Source: Holophagae bacterium
GTDB taxonomy: Bacteria; Acidobacteriota; Holophagae; Acanthopleuribacterales; Acanthopleuribacteraceae
DNA length: 64,000 nt
Direction: 5' to 3'
Assembly (NCBI GenBank): GCA_029263455.1
Contig: JAJCXM010000003.1
Location: 186,001 to 250,000, forward strand
Shown piece after piece: positions 35,671 through 45,256 of this stretch; position 1 is the first letter of the stretch, and every line of letters begins with the position of its first letter. The position numbers and the translations under genes are program-made. The notes beneath the pieces are model-generated. The model was not told the DNA's origin. It saw only the letters and a list, made by a program, of their open reading frames with translations, and ran no database searches.

Positions 35671-36198
35671 TTAGATTGATTGTATCACAGCGCTATCGCC
35701 GCTTTCAGATAGGTCACATGTGACCCCAACAGATTGTCCTGGGCTCTCAGAAATGTGTACGTCAAATCGAGTGACATTGGATAGATCGCCCGCTATTTTC
35801 TCTTTCAACAAGCGTGAAAAATGGCGTGCAAGTTCTTCCGATGACGTGTTTGTAATTGGCAGAACCAACACATCTTCGCTGGGAAAAGCATAACGTTTGT
35901 TTACCTTGCTTGTTTTCAAGTGCACCAAAGTTTGTCCGTCTTCCGTCAGCACTTGTACAAAAACAGAATCCGACGGGATCAATACACGTTCGTCCCAAGC
36001 GTCACATAGGCATTGAATGTGTTTCTTGGCGATCGAAAAAGGAAACAACAAGCCATTGCTGAGTTGCTCGCCATAAAAATCAACGCCAACTGCATAGTTA
36101 TGACCATGTAGACGTTCAACCGACCCATCATCAAAGATCGTAAAATGAGCGGCTGAAAACTTGGCTCGCTGCTTAGAAAGCGATACACAAAAAGTCAT
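35671..36198 (-). CDS. 6-pyruvoyltetrahydropterin synthase family, PTPS-III type (folate)
   Basis: This 175-residue protein has the zinc ligands FSAAHF (H18) and LHGHNY (H31, H33). The catalytic cysteine of QueD/PTPS, four residues before the HGH histidine, is Val. A glutamate sits three before it (E28 in VERLHGH), giving the ExxHGH signature of PTPS-III. PTPS-III enzymes make 6-hydroxymethyl-dihydropterin from dihydroneopterin and replace FolB in folate synthesis. The C-terminal ESPGQSVGV keeps the pterin-anchoring Glu. It overlaps trmB by 4 bp (ATGA). It is longer than QueD (about 120 aa), with an insertion in the middle. The Glu-for-Cys reading is seen in the sequence; the activity is inferred. 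Confidence 0.8.
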   Translation of the reverse strand: MTFCVSLSKQRAKFSAAHFTIFDDGSVERLHGHNYAVGVDFYGEQLSNGLLFPFSIAKKHIQCLCDAWDERVLIPSDSVFVQVLTEDGQTLVHLKTSKVNKRYAFPSEDVLVLPITNTSSEELARHFSRLLKEKIAGDLSNVTRFDVHISESPGQSVGVTCDLSESGDSAVIQSI

Positions 36199-36818
36199 GG
36201 TTTTTGATAACCGACGCGATAAATCGGCCTGCCCTCACGCACATACTTGATTTCGTAGTTAGTGAGGCCGTCCTTTTCTGCCGGAGGCTCTGGAAGACGG
36301 TCCGTTTTGAGCAATAACGTCTGTTTTTCTAGTACCTCGCACATCCATTCCCAGTATTCAGCGTGATCGGTTGCAATGAGAAGTTCACCGCCCGGGACAA
36401 GCGTACGGTGGCATTGTTCTATGAAGGCTTGAGTAATAAGGCGGCGTTTGTGGTGGCGGGTTTTGGGCCATGGGTCAGGAAAATAGACATGAATCACGTT
36501 TAGCGATTCGGGCACCACAAAATCGACCATAAAGGTCAAGGCTTCGCCATGGATTAGACGAACGTTCTTGATTGGCCGTTTCTCGATACGATGGATGCCC
36601 ACTTTTAGATATTTGCGGGCATATTCGATGCCCAAGAAGTTGCGATCTGGATGAAATAGTCCACAGCGCATCATGAACAAGCCTTTACCGATGCCAATTT
36701 CTAGTTCAACAGGATTTGAGTTGCCAAATAGAAGCTCAAAAACCAATGGTTTATTCGACTCATCTAACTTAAGTTCACAACTTACCCGTTCCTCAACGGG
36801 TACAAATACATCTTCCAT
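36195..36818 (-). CDS. trmB: tRNA (guanine-N7)-methyltransferase
   Basis: This 207-residue SAM-dependent methyltransferase puts the m7G at position 46 of tRNA. The SAM loop is VELEIGIGKG at 37-46. The family signature PDPWPKTRHHKRR is at 114-126, and the C-terminal NYEIKYVREGRPIYRVGY substrate motif is complete. The gene overlaps the PTPS-like gene by 4 bp and starts 10 bp after the enoyl-CoA hydratase stop, so the three probably form one operon. Confidence 0.95.
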   Translation of the reverse strand: MEDVFVPVEERVSCELKLDESNKPLVFELLFGNSNPVELEIGIGKGLFMMRCGLFHPDRNFLGIEYARKYLKVGIHRIEKRPIKNVRLIHGEALTFMVDFVVPESLNVIHVYFPDPWPKTRHHKRRLITQAFIEQCHRTLVPGGELLIATDHAEYWEWMCEVLEKQTLLLKTDRLPEPPAEKDGLTNYEIKYVREGRPIYRVGYQKP

Positions 36819-36827
36819 GGTGGTTCC

Positions 36828-37604
36828 TTAAGGTCCTTTAAATTCAGGGCGACGTTTCTCAATAAAGGCACTTAAGCCTTCGCGTGCGTCATCTGAAGCG
36901 CACAAAATGCCAAACAGGGTCGCTTCATATTCGTCACCTTGAAAATGGGACATATCCAACCCGCGGTGCACAGCTTCAAGCGCAAAGCGAATCGCACGTG
37001 GTGCTTTCTGACCAACCTTCGTTCCCAACTCTACGGCCTTGTTCACCAGCTCATCGGCTTCAACCACGTAATTGACCAGCCCAATACGCAACGCTCGTTC
37101 GGCGTCAATCATTTCACCGGTTAGCACCAGTTCAAGAGCGGAACCCTTGCCTACCAAACGCGCCAGGCGCTGAGTGCCAGAATAGCCAGGAATGAGGCCT
37201 AAACCCACCTCTGGAAGCCCGAACTTGGCGTTGGTGGAAGCGATGCGAAAGGAACAAGCTAGAGCCAATTCACAACCTCCGCCTAAGGCAAATCCATTTA
37301 CAGCCGCAATGACAGGTTTACCCAAATACTCTATCTTCCTGAAAATTGCTTGCCCCAGGCGAGAGGCCTCTCGGCCTTCGTCTTGGCTGAGATTTGCGAG
37401 TTCCTTAATGTCAGCACCAGCCGCAAAGGCACGATCACCTGAGCCAGTTAAGACAACAGCCGCAACTTCTTTGTCTTGACGAATCTCATCCATGGTTTCA
37501 CGTAGCTCTTTGAGTAGCTCTGCGTTGAGTGCATTGAGCGCCTTGGGACGGTTTAGCGTGACGATTGTGACGCAGCCACGACGCTCTACTTGCAGGTGAT
37601 TCAT
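36828..37604 (-). CDS. enoyl-CoA hydratase (crotonase)
   Basis: This 258-residue soluble crotonase hydrates trans-2-enoyl-CoA in fatty-acid beta-oxidation. The oxyanion-hole stretch is AGADI (62-66). Both catalytic glutamates are present, E112 in GGGCELAL and E132 in LPEVGLGLIPG. The C-terminus ends in the usual EKRRPEFKGP. ATG follows AAGGAG at 8 nt. It is the first gene of a likely operon with trmB and the PTPS-III gene, an unusual mixture for a beta-oxidation enzyme. Specificity for short-chain substrates is typical of this subgroup but not shown here. Confidence 0.93.
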   Translation of the reverse strand: MNHLQVERRGCVTIVTLNRPKALNALNAELLKELRETMDEIRQDKEVAAVVLTGSGDRAFAAGADIKELANLSQDEGREASRLGQAIFRKIEYLGKPVIAAVNGFALGGGCELALACSFRIASTNAKFGLPEVGLGLIPGYSGTQRLARLVGKGSALELVLTGEMIDAERALRIGLVNYVVEADELVNKAVELGTKVGQKAPRAIRFALEAVHRGLDMSHFQGDEYEATLFGILCASDDAREGLSAFIEKRRPEFKGP

Positions 37605-37717
37605 TGGGGTTCTCCTTTAGGGGGCAAAAAAATCCACAAAGCCATTCTTAAAAATGAAGGGTCCGCCACGGATTACGTGACAGACCACATTTCTACTGAC
37701 TTAAGGCTTTGATATGA

Positions 37718-38440
37718 TTAACGGTCGGTGGCTGTATCCGCGCCCATTTCGCCAGAAACGACGTAGTCTGTGCGCAAAATTCGGGCGCTCTCAGTAAATC
37801 GCACGGATACCGTGCCCGTTTCCCCAGCTAAGAGGGATTTGGGACTGACTTCAGCATTCATTTGCGCGGTCGTTCCATTATCAAAAACGGCGGTAACCAC
37901 CAAACTCACGTTTCTGAAGCCCCGTGGATCGTTAACGGAAACCGTGCCCTCGATTAGATAGCCGTCTGCATAGCGCTTGATAGCTTCGCGGGACACATAA
38001 ATGGGGTCAGACGAGGTCCAACTATGCATTGTTGGGCTTTCAATCAAGTTCTCATCTACTGCCGGCACTTCACCCGGCGTTGCTTGATCTATGGTTTTAT
38101 TGGACGACCGACCGTAACTTGGCAAATCGTAATTGCTACGTATATTAATGGTCTTTTCAGCGGGTTCAGAACTGGCTTGACTCTTTTCGAGTTCCATCTT
38201 CAAAGCTGCAGCCTCTTCCTGCTGAAGCTTAATCTGTTCGTTATAGGTCTTTGTTTGATCGCGATCAATGATTCGAGCCGGCAGCATGCCTTTATCACCG
38301 TTGGTTTGCGTGAAGTAGACAGATTTGCCTTCGAACTTGGGTTCGCCTTGAATCTCCATCACTTTGCCATCGGTGAGTACCAAATACTGGGGCATTTCAT
38401 TCTGTGGACTAACAAGTGCAATAAGCAGCAAAACGATCAT
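37718..38440 (-). CDS. small exported protein with coiled coil and FxLYD-like domain
   Basis: This 240-residue protein has a very short hydrophobic N-terminus (MIVLLLIALVSPQ). A small beta segment LVLTDGKVMEIQGEPKFEGK lies at about 19-38, then a coiled coil at about 70-90 (EQIKLQQEEAAALKMELEKS). The C-terminal beta domain (YLIEGTVSVNDPRGFRNVSL, ending VSVRF) resembles FxLYD domains of exported Gram-positive and myxobacterial proteins. The function is not known. It is separated by 113 bp from the enoyl-CoA hydratase gene and is divergent from the propeller phosphatase gene, whose promoter must share the 155 bp between them. Confidence 0.65.
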   Translation of the reverse strand: MIVLLLIALVSPQNEMPQYLVLTDGKVMEIQGEPKFEGKSVYFTQTNGDKGMLPARIIDRDQTKTYNEQIKLQQEEAAALKMELEKSQASSEPAEKTINIRSNYDLPSYGRSSNKTIDQATPGEVPAVDENLIESPTMHSWTSSDPIYVSREAIKRYADGYLIEGTVSVNDPRGFRNVSLVVTAVFDNGTTAQMNAEVSPKSLLAGETGTVSVRFTESARILRTDYVVSGEMGADTATDR

Positions 38441-38616
38441 GGTGACGTCCTTGACCTCAACGTAGTTACACGTCGGGCAATTTTAACGATGCTAGTGTCA
38501 TCTTACGAGTCATGAAAACAACTGTCAACGTTCGACGTAAACAGGAAAGACGCAGGCTAATTCTGTAGGAAGGCAGATCATCCCGTTATGATAGAGTGTC
38601 ATGGGCAGGTCCATTG

Positions 38617-41600
38617 ATGATGCAAGCGTTGTCTACATTTTTGCGTTTTGTTGTCTTGTGGACGAGTTTGGCCGCCACATTGACCGCTGGAATTGGCCAA
38701 ATCCGATTTGATCACTTGAACATAGCCGACGGGCTGTCACAAAGTGTGATTAGCGATATCCATCAGGATAGTCTTGGCTATATGTGGTTCGGAACTCAAG
38801 ATGGTCTGAACAAATATGACGGCGCCTCCTTCCGTATTTACAAACACAGACCTTTCGATCCAGATTCACTGGCCGACAATTTTGTCAGCAAAATTTTTGA
38901 GGATTCACGCGGTCGGCTTTGGGTCATTACAAGTGGCATCCTCAACCGATTCGAACGTGAACATGAACGGTTCATTCGATATCTGCCCAAGAGCAGTGGA
39001 CATTTAGCGCCGGTAGGAGCCAGTTTAGTATTCGAGGACAACGAAGGGCGTATTTGGGTGGGAACCAACCAGGGCGGTTTGTTCATGTACTTACCTGCCG
39101 ACGATGAATTTGCTCATTTTGAAATCCAAGAAGGCGGCACCTTTAACAAGTTTCCTGTCACAGGCATGGTTCAGGATGACGAAGAATTCTTGTGGGTCGC
39201 TTCCTTCGGTAAAGGCCTCTTAAGAATAGATGTCAAACAAGGGCGCGCCGTTAATTTCAACCAAGCAAATAGTGGCTTATCGTCCGATTACGTTCCCTTC
39301 GCACAGCCGCTCTCAAACCTAGTAATCGATTCAAAAAACCAACTGTGGGTTGGGACACAGCGTGGCCTGCACAAGTACAACCGCGAAGATCAAGATTTCG
39401 TTCGTTACCAACGATCCCCGGAAATGCCGGAAGAAGTTCGCCAGGAGCGGGTCAATTGGATTCAACCAGATTCGCGTGGTAACCTTTGGATAAGCTACGA
39501 AGGCATCGGCCTGACTCTATACGAAGCCGACTCGGGATTCACTCACTACCAACAGAACCGAAACAACCGAACAAGCCTTCCCAGCAACCGTATTTCCGCG
39601 CTTACCGAAGACAATGCAGGCACGATTTGGGTGGGAACAAACGGATCGGGACTTGCGAGTTTCAACTGGCACACCCGAGAATTTGACCATCATCGTAGCG
39701 AAATATCAGACAGCCGCAGCCTCTCCAACGACCACATAAATCGATTATTTGTGGATCGAACGGAGACCTTGTGGATCGGCACCAATGGTGCTGGCTTAAA
39801 CACTTACCACCGGGGCCGGCAAAAGTTTCGCCACTACAAAATGAGCGATCCCAGCCAAGCCATAACAGACCAGTTGGTTTGGGCGATTCGGGAAGACGCT
39901 TACGGTCAGCTTTGGGTGGGTACACGAGCCGATGGGATCTTCGTCCTAGATATCCAAACGGGAACCTTGATCAACCGTTTTCACACAGATGACAAACCTG
40001 GCTCCATCCATTCTAATGACATACGCGCTTTGCACTTGGACCGCCAAGGTCGCATGTGGGTCGGTACAAACGGGTCAAGCCTTCACCGCTACTCAACAGC
40101 AACAGGCGGTTTTGAGGCTTTTTCGTCTATACAAGACCAGCCAGACACATTGAGTAGTCCCTCAATTACGGCGATTTCCGAGGGCCCAAACGGTGAGTTT
40201 TGGGTAGGAACACGATTTGGACTTAATCTATTCGACAGAGAGACTGGACGCGCAAGCCGTGTGATGGCTGATGTGAACGATCCGCACGCGCTTGCGAGTA
40301 ACGCCATCACCAGCCTTTCTCATACACGCGACGGCGAGTTATGGGTTGGCACCCCACAAGGCGCTCACCGCATGAACGCTGACGGCCGCTTTACGCGATT
40401 CCAACATGACCTCAACCGTCCTACTACATTAAGCCACAATAACGTGATGTGCATCTACCAAGCCAGGAACGGACTGCTGTGGATTGCTACTTTCGGGGGA
40501 GGCCTGAATCGACTGGAACAAGATGGTCAATTCACGCACTTCACCACTCATGATGGCCTGCCAAACGATGCGATCTATGCCATTGTCGAGGACGAAGAAG
40601 GTCAACTTTGGTTGAGTACCAATCTGGGCCTGTCGCGCTTTGATCCCATTAATCAGACATTTAGGAACTATGACGCATCCGACGGGCTTCAAAGTAATGA
40701 ATTCAATCTCGGTGCCCACTTCATGAGTCGCACAGGTGAGGTCTATTTTGGAGGCATCAACGGTTTTAACGCCTTTTTCCCCAGCGCGGTTAAGGACAGC
40801 AAAAAGCCACCTCCTGTGGCCATCACTGGTTTCACACCACTAGGCGGTGCAACGAGAACCGAATTCCAAAATGATGCCGTCATCCACTTAAACTATCAGG
40901 AAAATGCCTTTGTCCTGCAATTTGCGGCACTCGACTACACCTCGCCCCACAAGAACCAATACGCGTTCAAACTGGAAGGATTTGATCCCGAATGGCGATA
41001 CGTAGGAACACAAAAAACAGCTTCCTATACCAACCTTGACGGTGGCACCTATAATTTTGTCGTCAAAGCGACCAATAGTGACGGTATCTGGAATGAAACG
41101 GGAACCTCGGTCAAGATCGTGATCCAACCCCCGTTTTGGGCAACCAACACATTTTACGGCGCTTGTTCTTTGTTCATCGTATTCAGCTTCATCTTGGCCT
41201 TCCTGTTCCAGCGAAGACGACTCCAGCTCCAAAAAGAAGAAGCACTACGCGCACTGGAGCTTGCACGCAAAACCGATGAATTGGAGTATGCACGCAAAGT
41301 TCAGCTTTCCATGCTACCGGCCAAGCACTATCAATCGTCTGCCCTAGAAGTCTGGGGCACCATGAAAACAGCTACCGAGGTTGGTGGCGACTATTTCGAT
41401 TTTTTTCAATTGGACGAGCACCGCGTTGCCGTTGCCCTGGGCGACGCCACTGGACATGGTATGGCCGCAGGCGTCGTTGTGGGCATGGTAAAGATGGCAA
41501 CGACCGTTTGGTCACTAGATCCCGACGCCTCATTGAGTGAGACCATGCAACGTTTGAACCTAGCGCTCAAACGATCCATCAGCGAACGCGGAATGGGGAT

Positions 41601-42135
41601 GGGTCTCACGCTCGCCATTCTTGATACGCGTGACGGAAAAATGGAAATGGTTTCATCCGGTATGCCTTATCCCTATCACTTCAAGCGCTCATCTCAGTGT
41701 TTGGATTCCATCGTACAAAAGGGACCACCATTGGGGTTCTTTGAGCACATAGACTTCAGACCCAAGTCCCTACATCTTGGTCAGGGTGACCTGATGATCT
41801 TTGTTAGTGATGGCCTTACGGAACGCTTTAATCATGAAGATCAAATTTGGGGAAGTACGAGACTCGAACAAGAATTGCGCGGGCTCTGCCACGAACACAC
41901 GCAACCCACCGAGATTTGCGACAAACTTCTAAGGCACTGTGATTTATACGCTTGCGGACGCAAGAATGATGACGACATGACCGTGCTGGTTTTGCATTTC
42001 AAGAAACTAATTGCTCAGCAACCTTCAGCGCACGACATGCCATCCCAAACGGTGCAAAAAGCCGATCAAACAGCTGAGACCGTTATCAATCGATCTAAAG
42101 GCCGCCAGCCAAGCGATTTCTCCCCTGCGACTTAG
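38617..42135 (+). CDS. periplasmic two-component-type propeller sensor joined to a SpoIIE/PP2C phosphatase
   Basis: The start is placed at ATG 38617 (1172 aa), the signal peptide being MMQALSTFLRFVVLWTSL; a GTG at 38596 is also open. About residues 30-740 are two-component-regulator propeller repeats (SDIHQDSLGYMWFGTQDGLN, WVGTNGSGLASF and many more). A Y_Y_Y domain at about 760-830 and one membrane helix near 845-865 follow. The cytoplasmic part has a coiled-coil linker and a SpoIIE-type phosphatase (VQLSMLPAKHY; EVGGDYFDFF; GDATGHGMAAGVVV; LMIFVSDGLTER). It senses a ligand outside and should dephosphorylate an anti-anti-sigma factor inside. No such partner is adjacent. It overlaps the converging TPR/FG-GAP gene by 41 bp. 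Confidence 0.93.
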   Translation: MMQALSTFLRFVVLWTSLAATLTAGIGQIRFDHLNIADGLSQSVISDIHQDSLGYMWFGTQDGLNKYDGASFRIYKHRPFDPDSLADNFVSKIFEDSRGRLWVITSGILNRFEREHERFIRYLPKSSGHLAPVGASLVFEDNEGRIWVGTNQGGLFMYLPADDEFAHFEIQEGGTFNKFPVTGMVQDDEEFLWVASFGKGLLRIDVKQGRAVNFNQANSGLSSDYVPFAQPLSNLVIDSKNQLWVGTQRGLHKYNREDQDFVRYQRSPEMPEEVRQERVNWIQPDSRGNLWISYEGIGLTLYEADSGFTHYQQNRNNRTSLPSNRISALTEDNAGTIWVGTNGSGLASFNWHTREFDHHRSEISDSRSLSNDHINRLFVDRTETLWIGTNGAGLNTYHRGRQKFRHYKMSDPSQAITDQLVWAIREDAYGQLWVGTRADGIFVLDIQTGTLINRFHTDDKPGSIHSNDIRALHLDRQGRMWVGTNGSSLHRYSTATGGFEAFSSIQDQPDTLSSPSITAISEGPNGEFWVGTRFGLNLFDRETGRASRVMADVNDPHALASNAITSLSHTRDGELWVGTPQGAHRMNADGRFTRFQHDLNRPTTLSHNNVMCIYQARNGLLWIATFGGGLNRLEQDGQFTHFTTHDGLPNDAIYAIVEDEEGQLWLSTNLGLSRFDPINQTFRNYDASDGLQSNEFNLGAHFMSRTGEVYFGGINGFNAFFPSAVKDSKKPPPVAITGFTPLGGATRTEFQNDAVIHLNYQENAFVLQFAALDYTSPHKNQYAFKLEGFDPEWRYVGTQKTASYTNLDGGTYNFVVKATNSDGIWNETGTSVKIVIQPPFWATNTFYGACSLFIVFSFILAFLFQRRRLQLQKEEALRALELARKTDELEYARKVQLSMLPAKHYQSSALEVWGTMKTATEVGGDYFDFFQLDEHRVAVALGDATGHGMAAGVVVGMVKMATTVWSLDPDASLSETMQRLNLALKRSISERGMGMGLTLAILDTRDGKMEMVSSGMPYPYHFKRSSQCLDSIVQKGPPLGFFEHIDFRPKSLHLGQGDLMIFVSDGLTERFNHEDQIWGSTRLEQELRGLCHEHTQPTEICDKLLRHCDLYACGRKNDDDMTVLVLHFKKLIAQQPSAHDMPSQTVQKADQTAETVINRSKGRQPSDFSPAT

Positions 42136-45100
42136 CTAACTCTTCGTCCGGTAATAGGCCAATTACGTCACCGTCGTGTGTGTATAGGTCCATATCCTTG
42201 CACCACCCGGCAAACTGTCCAATTATTCGTCGACGTTTGCCCTCAACTTGTCCAGGTAACTGATACCTTAGCTCCACTTCATCTCCTGGCGACATGAACA
42301 CCGCGTGAGAATCAGGACGAGAGACAAGATCCGTCACCTCTCCGTATTGGGTATACCACCCAAATTGTGTACGTACACCACCTTCAACGGCCACGCGATT
42401 ACCATCAAAGAGTTTGGCGATATCATGGCCGCCGGTTTCACGAGGAAAACCCATATAGCTCAAAACCGCCGTATCCAATTTAACTGTAGTCAATTCACAA
42501 TCCGCGCACATCTCTTGTTTCGCTAGCTGTAGCCAATCCCAATAAATCTCCTGATTGGTGGTCAGACGCATGCGTTTGACAGGAAACGGTAAGTGCCCCA
42601 GTGGCAGTGTCGATTCACGGTCGAATCCTGCCGGGTAGCCGAACGCCTCATGCAACATGAGCCACTCACCAGTGTCCATATGCTGCACTTCGAGACTCGC
42701 TGGTTGATAGCTTAAGCCAGCTTGCCAAGCGCCAAATACGGTTTGTGAATAAGGATATTCTATCCAACCACCCATTTGCAGGATCCAGTCTGGTCCTTCA
42801 ATGGGGTCGGCTAATTCGAACTCAACAATTTGAGGTTCTGCTAATAGGCCTAAGAATCGCGGATGCAAATCGCCAGTCGGTGCGCAGACTTGATCGTCAT
42901 TCGTCACAGCGTCGAGACAATCCTTGCCGTTGGCCGTCGCTTGAACGAGCGATTTTGTCTGTTTGTAAGTTATGACATTACCGGTTGGGAATGGTTCGCC
43001 TGTCCCCATTCGCTCGTCCACCGTCACGTGCCATTGGGGCGGTCCATCAAAAACGAGCAGGTCCGCGTGGTCTAGGATACATATTTCTTCCATCGGTTCG
43101 GCAATCACTAATGTCAGTTCGTCGGCTTGACCGACCGATTCTGGCATCAGAAAACGTTCCCAAGGCCGTGGCTCACTATATTCATTGGGCGCTAACCAAA
43201 AGCCCATGCCACCCACGCCAAGCACATCGGAAATAAAGGTATCGCCGTTTTCATCGCGCACAAACAACAGCGGACAACTGGAAAGTTGCCTTTGAGTTTC
43301 CACAATTTCCCAAATGCCTGTGTTTTCAGGCTTCCATTCAACCTGATAAACGCCATCTGTCCATTGAAGCGCGACATATGACAGCTGCTCATTTGAAGCA
43401 CTGCCGACCAATACATACAGAGAGTCTTGGCCCGGGTTAGAGCTCACCGAATGACGGTTGCCTGAACCCCAGCGACGATCGAATCGAGCTGCAACCGTGG
43501 TACCGACGCCGAACGTATTAGACCTCATCGACTCACCTGCGGATGTGCGACCCAGCGTGCGTATAACCATAAAAGGATTGCGACCTGGTCCTGGATTCAA
43601 GATCGACAACCCTGTCTTTTGACTCCAGGTCAATAAGCTGAATCCGTTTGCCGGAGTATTTTGGGTGAGATGGAAACTGTCTATGTCCTCATAAATGAGT
43701 CTCACGCTACCATCTACGAAAAGACTGAGCTGTCGCTCTTTGTGCGAAATCCACTCTAGAGCGCCATTGCCATTCAGGTCCATCATTGCCAACTCTGCAG
43801 CTCCCTCTTCAGAGAGTTTCTGCGCTAACCAATCCGCTCTATGTTCCTGGCGATAAACATCTTGAGTCGTGCTGGTGAAGAGGCAGTCTTTACCTGTTCC
43901 AAGATCATCGAAAGCCACAACAGCTTTAGCGTTTGCATCTGTGACTGATTCGCTCTGGTAAGCCCAAAGACGGTCGTTCCACCAAATATGAACGACACCT
44001 GATTCCGTTAGTGCACCTAAATCGAGATCGCGATCGCCGTCAAAATCGCCAACAAAACTCTGTTTCCAAGTTGAATTCTGTGGCACATTTAGGGCGATCT
44101 TTTGCCAAGTGCCATCGCCATTGTTATTCAGTAATTGGGGTCCTGCTTGAACGTCGATCAACCATAAGTCGAGGTCGCCGTCATGATCTGCATCTATCGT
44201 CCGGCCGTCGCGCCATACGCCTCCCTGGGTCAAGGCCATCAAGGATGTAAGATCACCCTCGACGCCCTCAATATTCAAGCCCGTCTCCATCAACAGGACA
44301 CGGTCAACTTGACCATCATCATTCACGTCGCCAACCAAGCAACCATATACAGGAGCAGCTGGACCAAAACCATCGGAAATCGGAACAAGAAACCCCTGAT
44401 CATTGATCAACAAGGTGTGCGTCGATGATTGAGTGGCTAAGTTCCACGCAATCACATCGATATCCTCATCGCCATCTATATCTAGCGACGTGAAACTTAC
44501 TGGCGTGCCTTGGGACGCCGTCCAATCGCCCGCAATGGTTACCGCTTCAGCAAACAGCAGTCCTTGCAATGGCTTAGGTGGTTTCGATGCACGTTCAGAT
44601 TGAACAGCAGCCAGGGGTCCCATTCGCCCATAGACGAAATCGAACTTTGTCACGCGCAGACAGTTCTGAAGTTTTCTGAATTCTTCAACATATTGTCTAG
44701 CTTCCTCCCGGGCACCTAACGCGTTACACACTTGGAAGAGTCCATAAAAAGCGGACTGAAAATAGCCATCTTGTTCGATGGCTTGCAAGAAAAGGGACTT
44801 GGCCTCGTCCAGTTGCCCTTCGCTTTGAGCAATTGTCGCCAATAAATAAGGTATATAAGCATCGTTTAACGATTGCTGCGCTAAGTCATCAAGCAAGGGT
44901 TTGGCTAAATCGTAGTGACCTTCGTAAAGATGCACGATTGCCGAACAGTATTGAGCTCTAACGTGTTTGGCATCCGCCTTGGTGACGAGATCTAGGTATC
45001 CCATGGCTAACTTTGTATCGTTTTCGCTTTGACGATTCAAAACAGCGATGGCGCGATTGACCTGAAAATCGAGATTGCTCGCATCCAAAGCGACCGCCTC

Positions 45101-45256
45101 ATCAAAAGCCTCAACCGCATCTGAGTATTGGTAACGGCCCATCAGCGCGACACCTCGGTCGTTGGCTAGATTTGCTGCTGGATCGGCTTGCTTTGTTCCG
45201 CACGCAACACACCAGACCAAGAGCGTCGTTGCGATAAATCTATTGACTCTTTTCAA
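42095..45256 (-). CDS. exported TPR + FG-GAP/ASPIC-like repeat protein
   Basis: This 1053-residue protein starts with TTG at 45256, 7 nt after GAGG. The first 25 residues are a signal sequence ending in VACGTKQ, a possible lipobox with an unusual preceding residue. TPR repeats run to about 200 (DAVEAFDEAVALDASNLDFQ; QLDEAKSLFLQAIEQDGYFQ). FG-GAP/VCBS-like blades follow (TSLDIDGDEDIDVIAWNLA, VGDVNDDGQVDRVLL, FVGDFDGDRDLDLGAL), with Asp-rich calcium loops. Near 575-660 lies an ASPIC/UnbV-type segment (NPFMVIRTLGRTSAGE; GVGTTVAARF). The remainder is beta-rich and not recognised. Such proteins are usually cell-surface, carbohydrate- or calcium-binding. It overlaps the nitrilase gene by 17 bp and is convergent with the phosphatase gene. 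Confidence 0.8.
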   Translation of the reverse strand: MKRVNRFIATTLLVWCVACGTKQADPAANLANDRGVALMGRYQYSDAVEAFDEAVALDASNLDFQVNRAIAVLNRQSENDTKLAMGYLDLVTKADAKHVRAQYCSAIVHLYEGHYDLAKPLLDDLAQQSLNDAYIPYLLATIAQSEGQLDEAKSLFLQAIEQDGYFQSAFYGLFQVCNALGAREEARQYVEEFRKLQNCLRVTKFDFVYGRMGPLAAVQSERASKPPKPLQGLLFAEAVTIAGDWTASQGTPVSFTSLDIDGDEDIDVIAWNLATQSSTHTLLINDQGFLVPISDGFGPAAPVYGCLVGDVNDDGQVDRVLLMETGLNIEGVEGDLTSLMALTQGGVWRDGRTIDADHDGDLDLWLIDVQAGPQLLNNNGDGTWQKIALNVPQNSTWKQSFVGDFDGDRDLDLGALTESGVVHIWWNDRLWAYQSESVTDANAKAVVAFDDLGTGKDCLFTSTTQDVYRQEHRADWLAQKLSEEGAAELAMMDLNGNGALEWISHKERQLSLFVDGSVRLIYEDIDSFHLTQNTPANGFSLLTWSQKTGLSILNPGPGRNPFMVIRTLGRTSAGESMRSNTFGVGTTVAARFDRRWGSGNRHSVSSNPGQDSLYVLVGSASNEQLSYVALQWTDGVYQVEWKPENTGIWEIVETQRQLSSCPLLFVRDENGDTFISDVLGVGGMGFWLAPNEYSEPRPWERFLMPESVGQADELTLVIAEPMEEICILDHADLLVFDGPPQWHVTVDERMGTGEPFPTGNVITYKQTKSLVQATANGKDCLDAVTNDDQVCAPTGDLHPRFLGLLAEPQIVEFELADPIEGPDWILQMGGWIEYPYSQTVFGAWQAGLSYQPASLEVQHMDTGEWLMLHEAFGYPAGFDRESTLPLGHLPFPVKRMRLTTNQEIYWDWLQLAKQEMCADCELTTVKLDTAVLSYMGFPRETGGHDIAKLFDGNRVAVEGGVRTQFGWYTQYGEVTDLVSRPDSHAVFMSPGDEVELRYQLPGQVEGKRRRIIGQFAGWCKDMDLYTHDGDVIGLLPDEELAKSQGRNRLAGGL

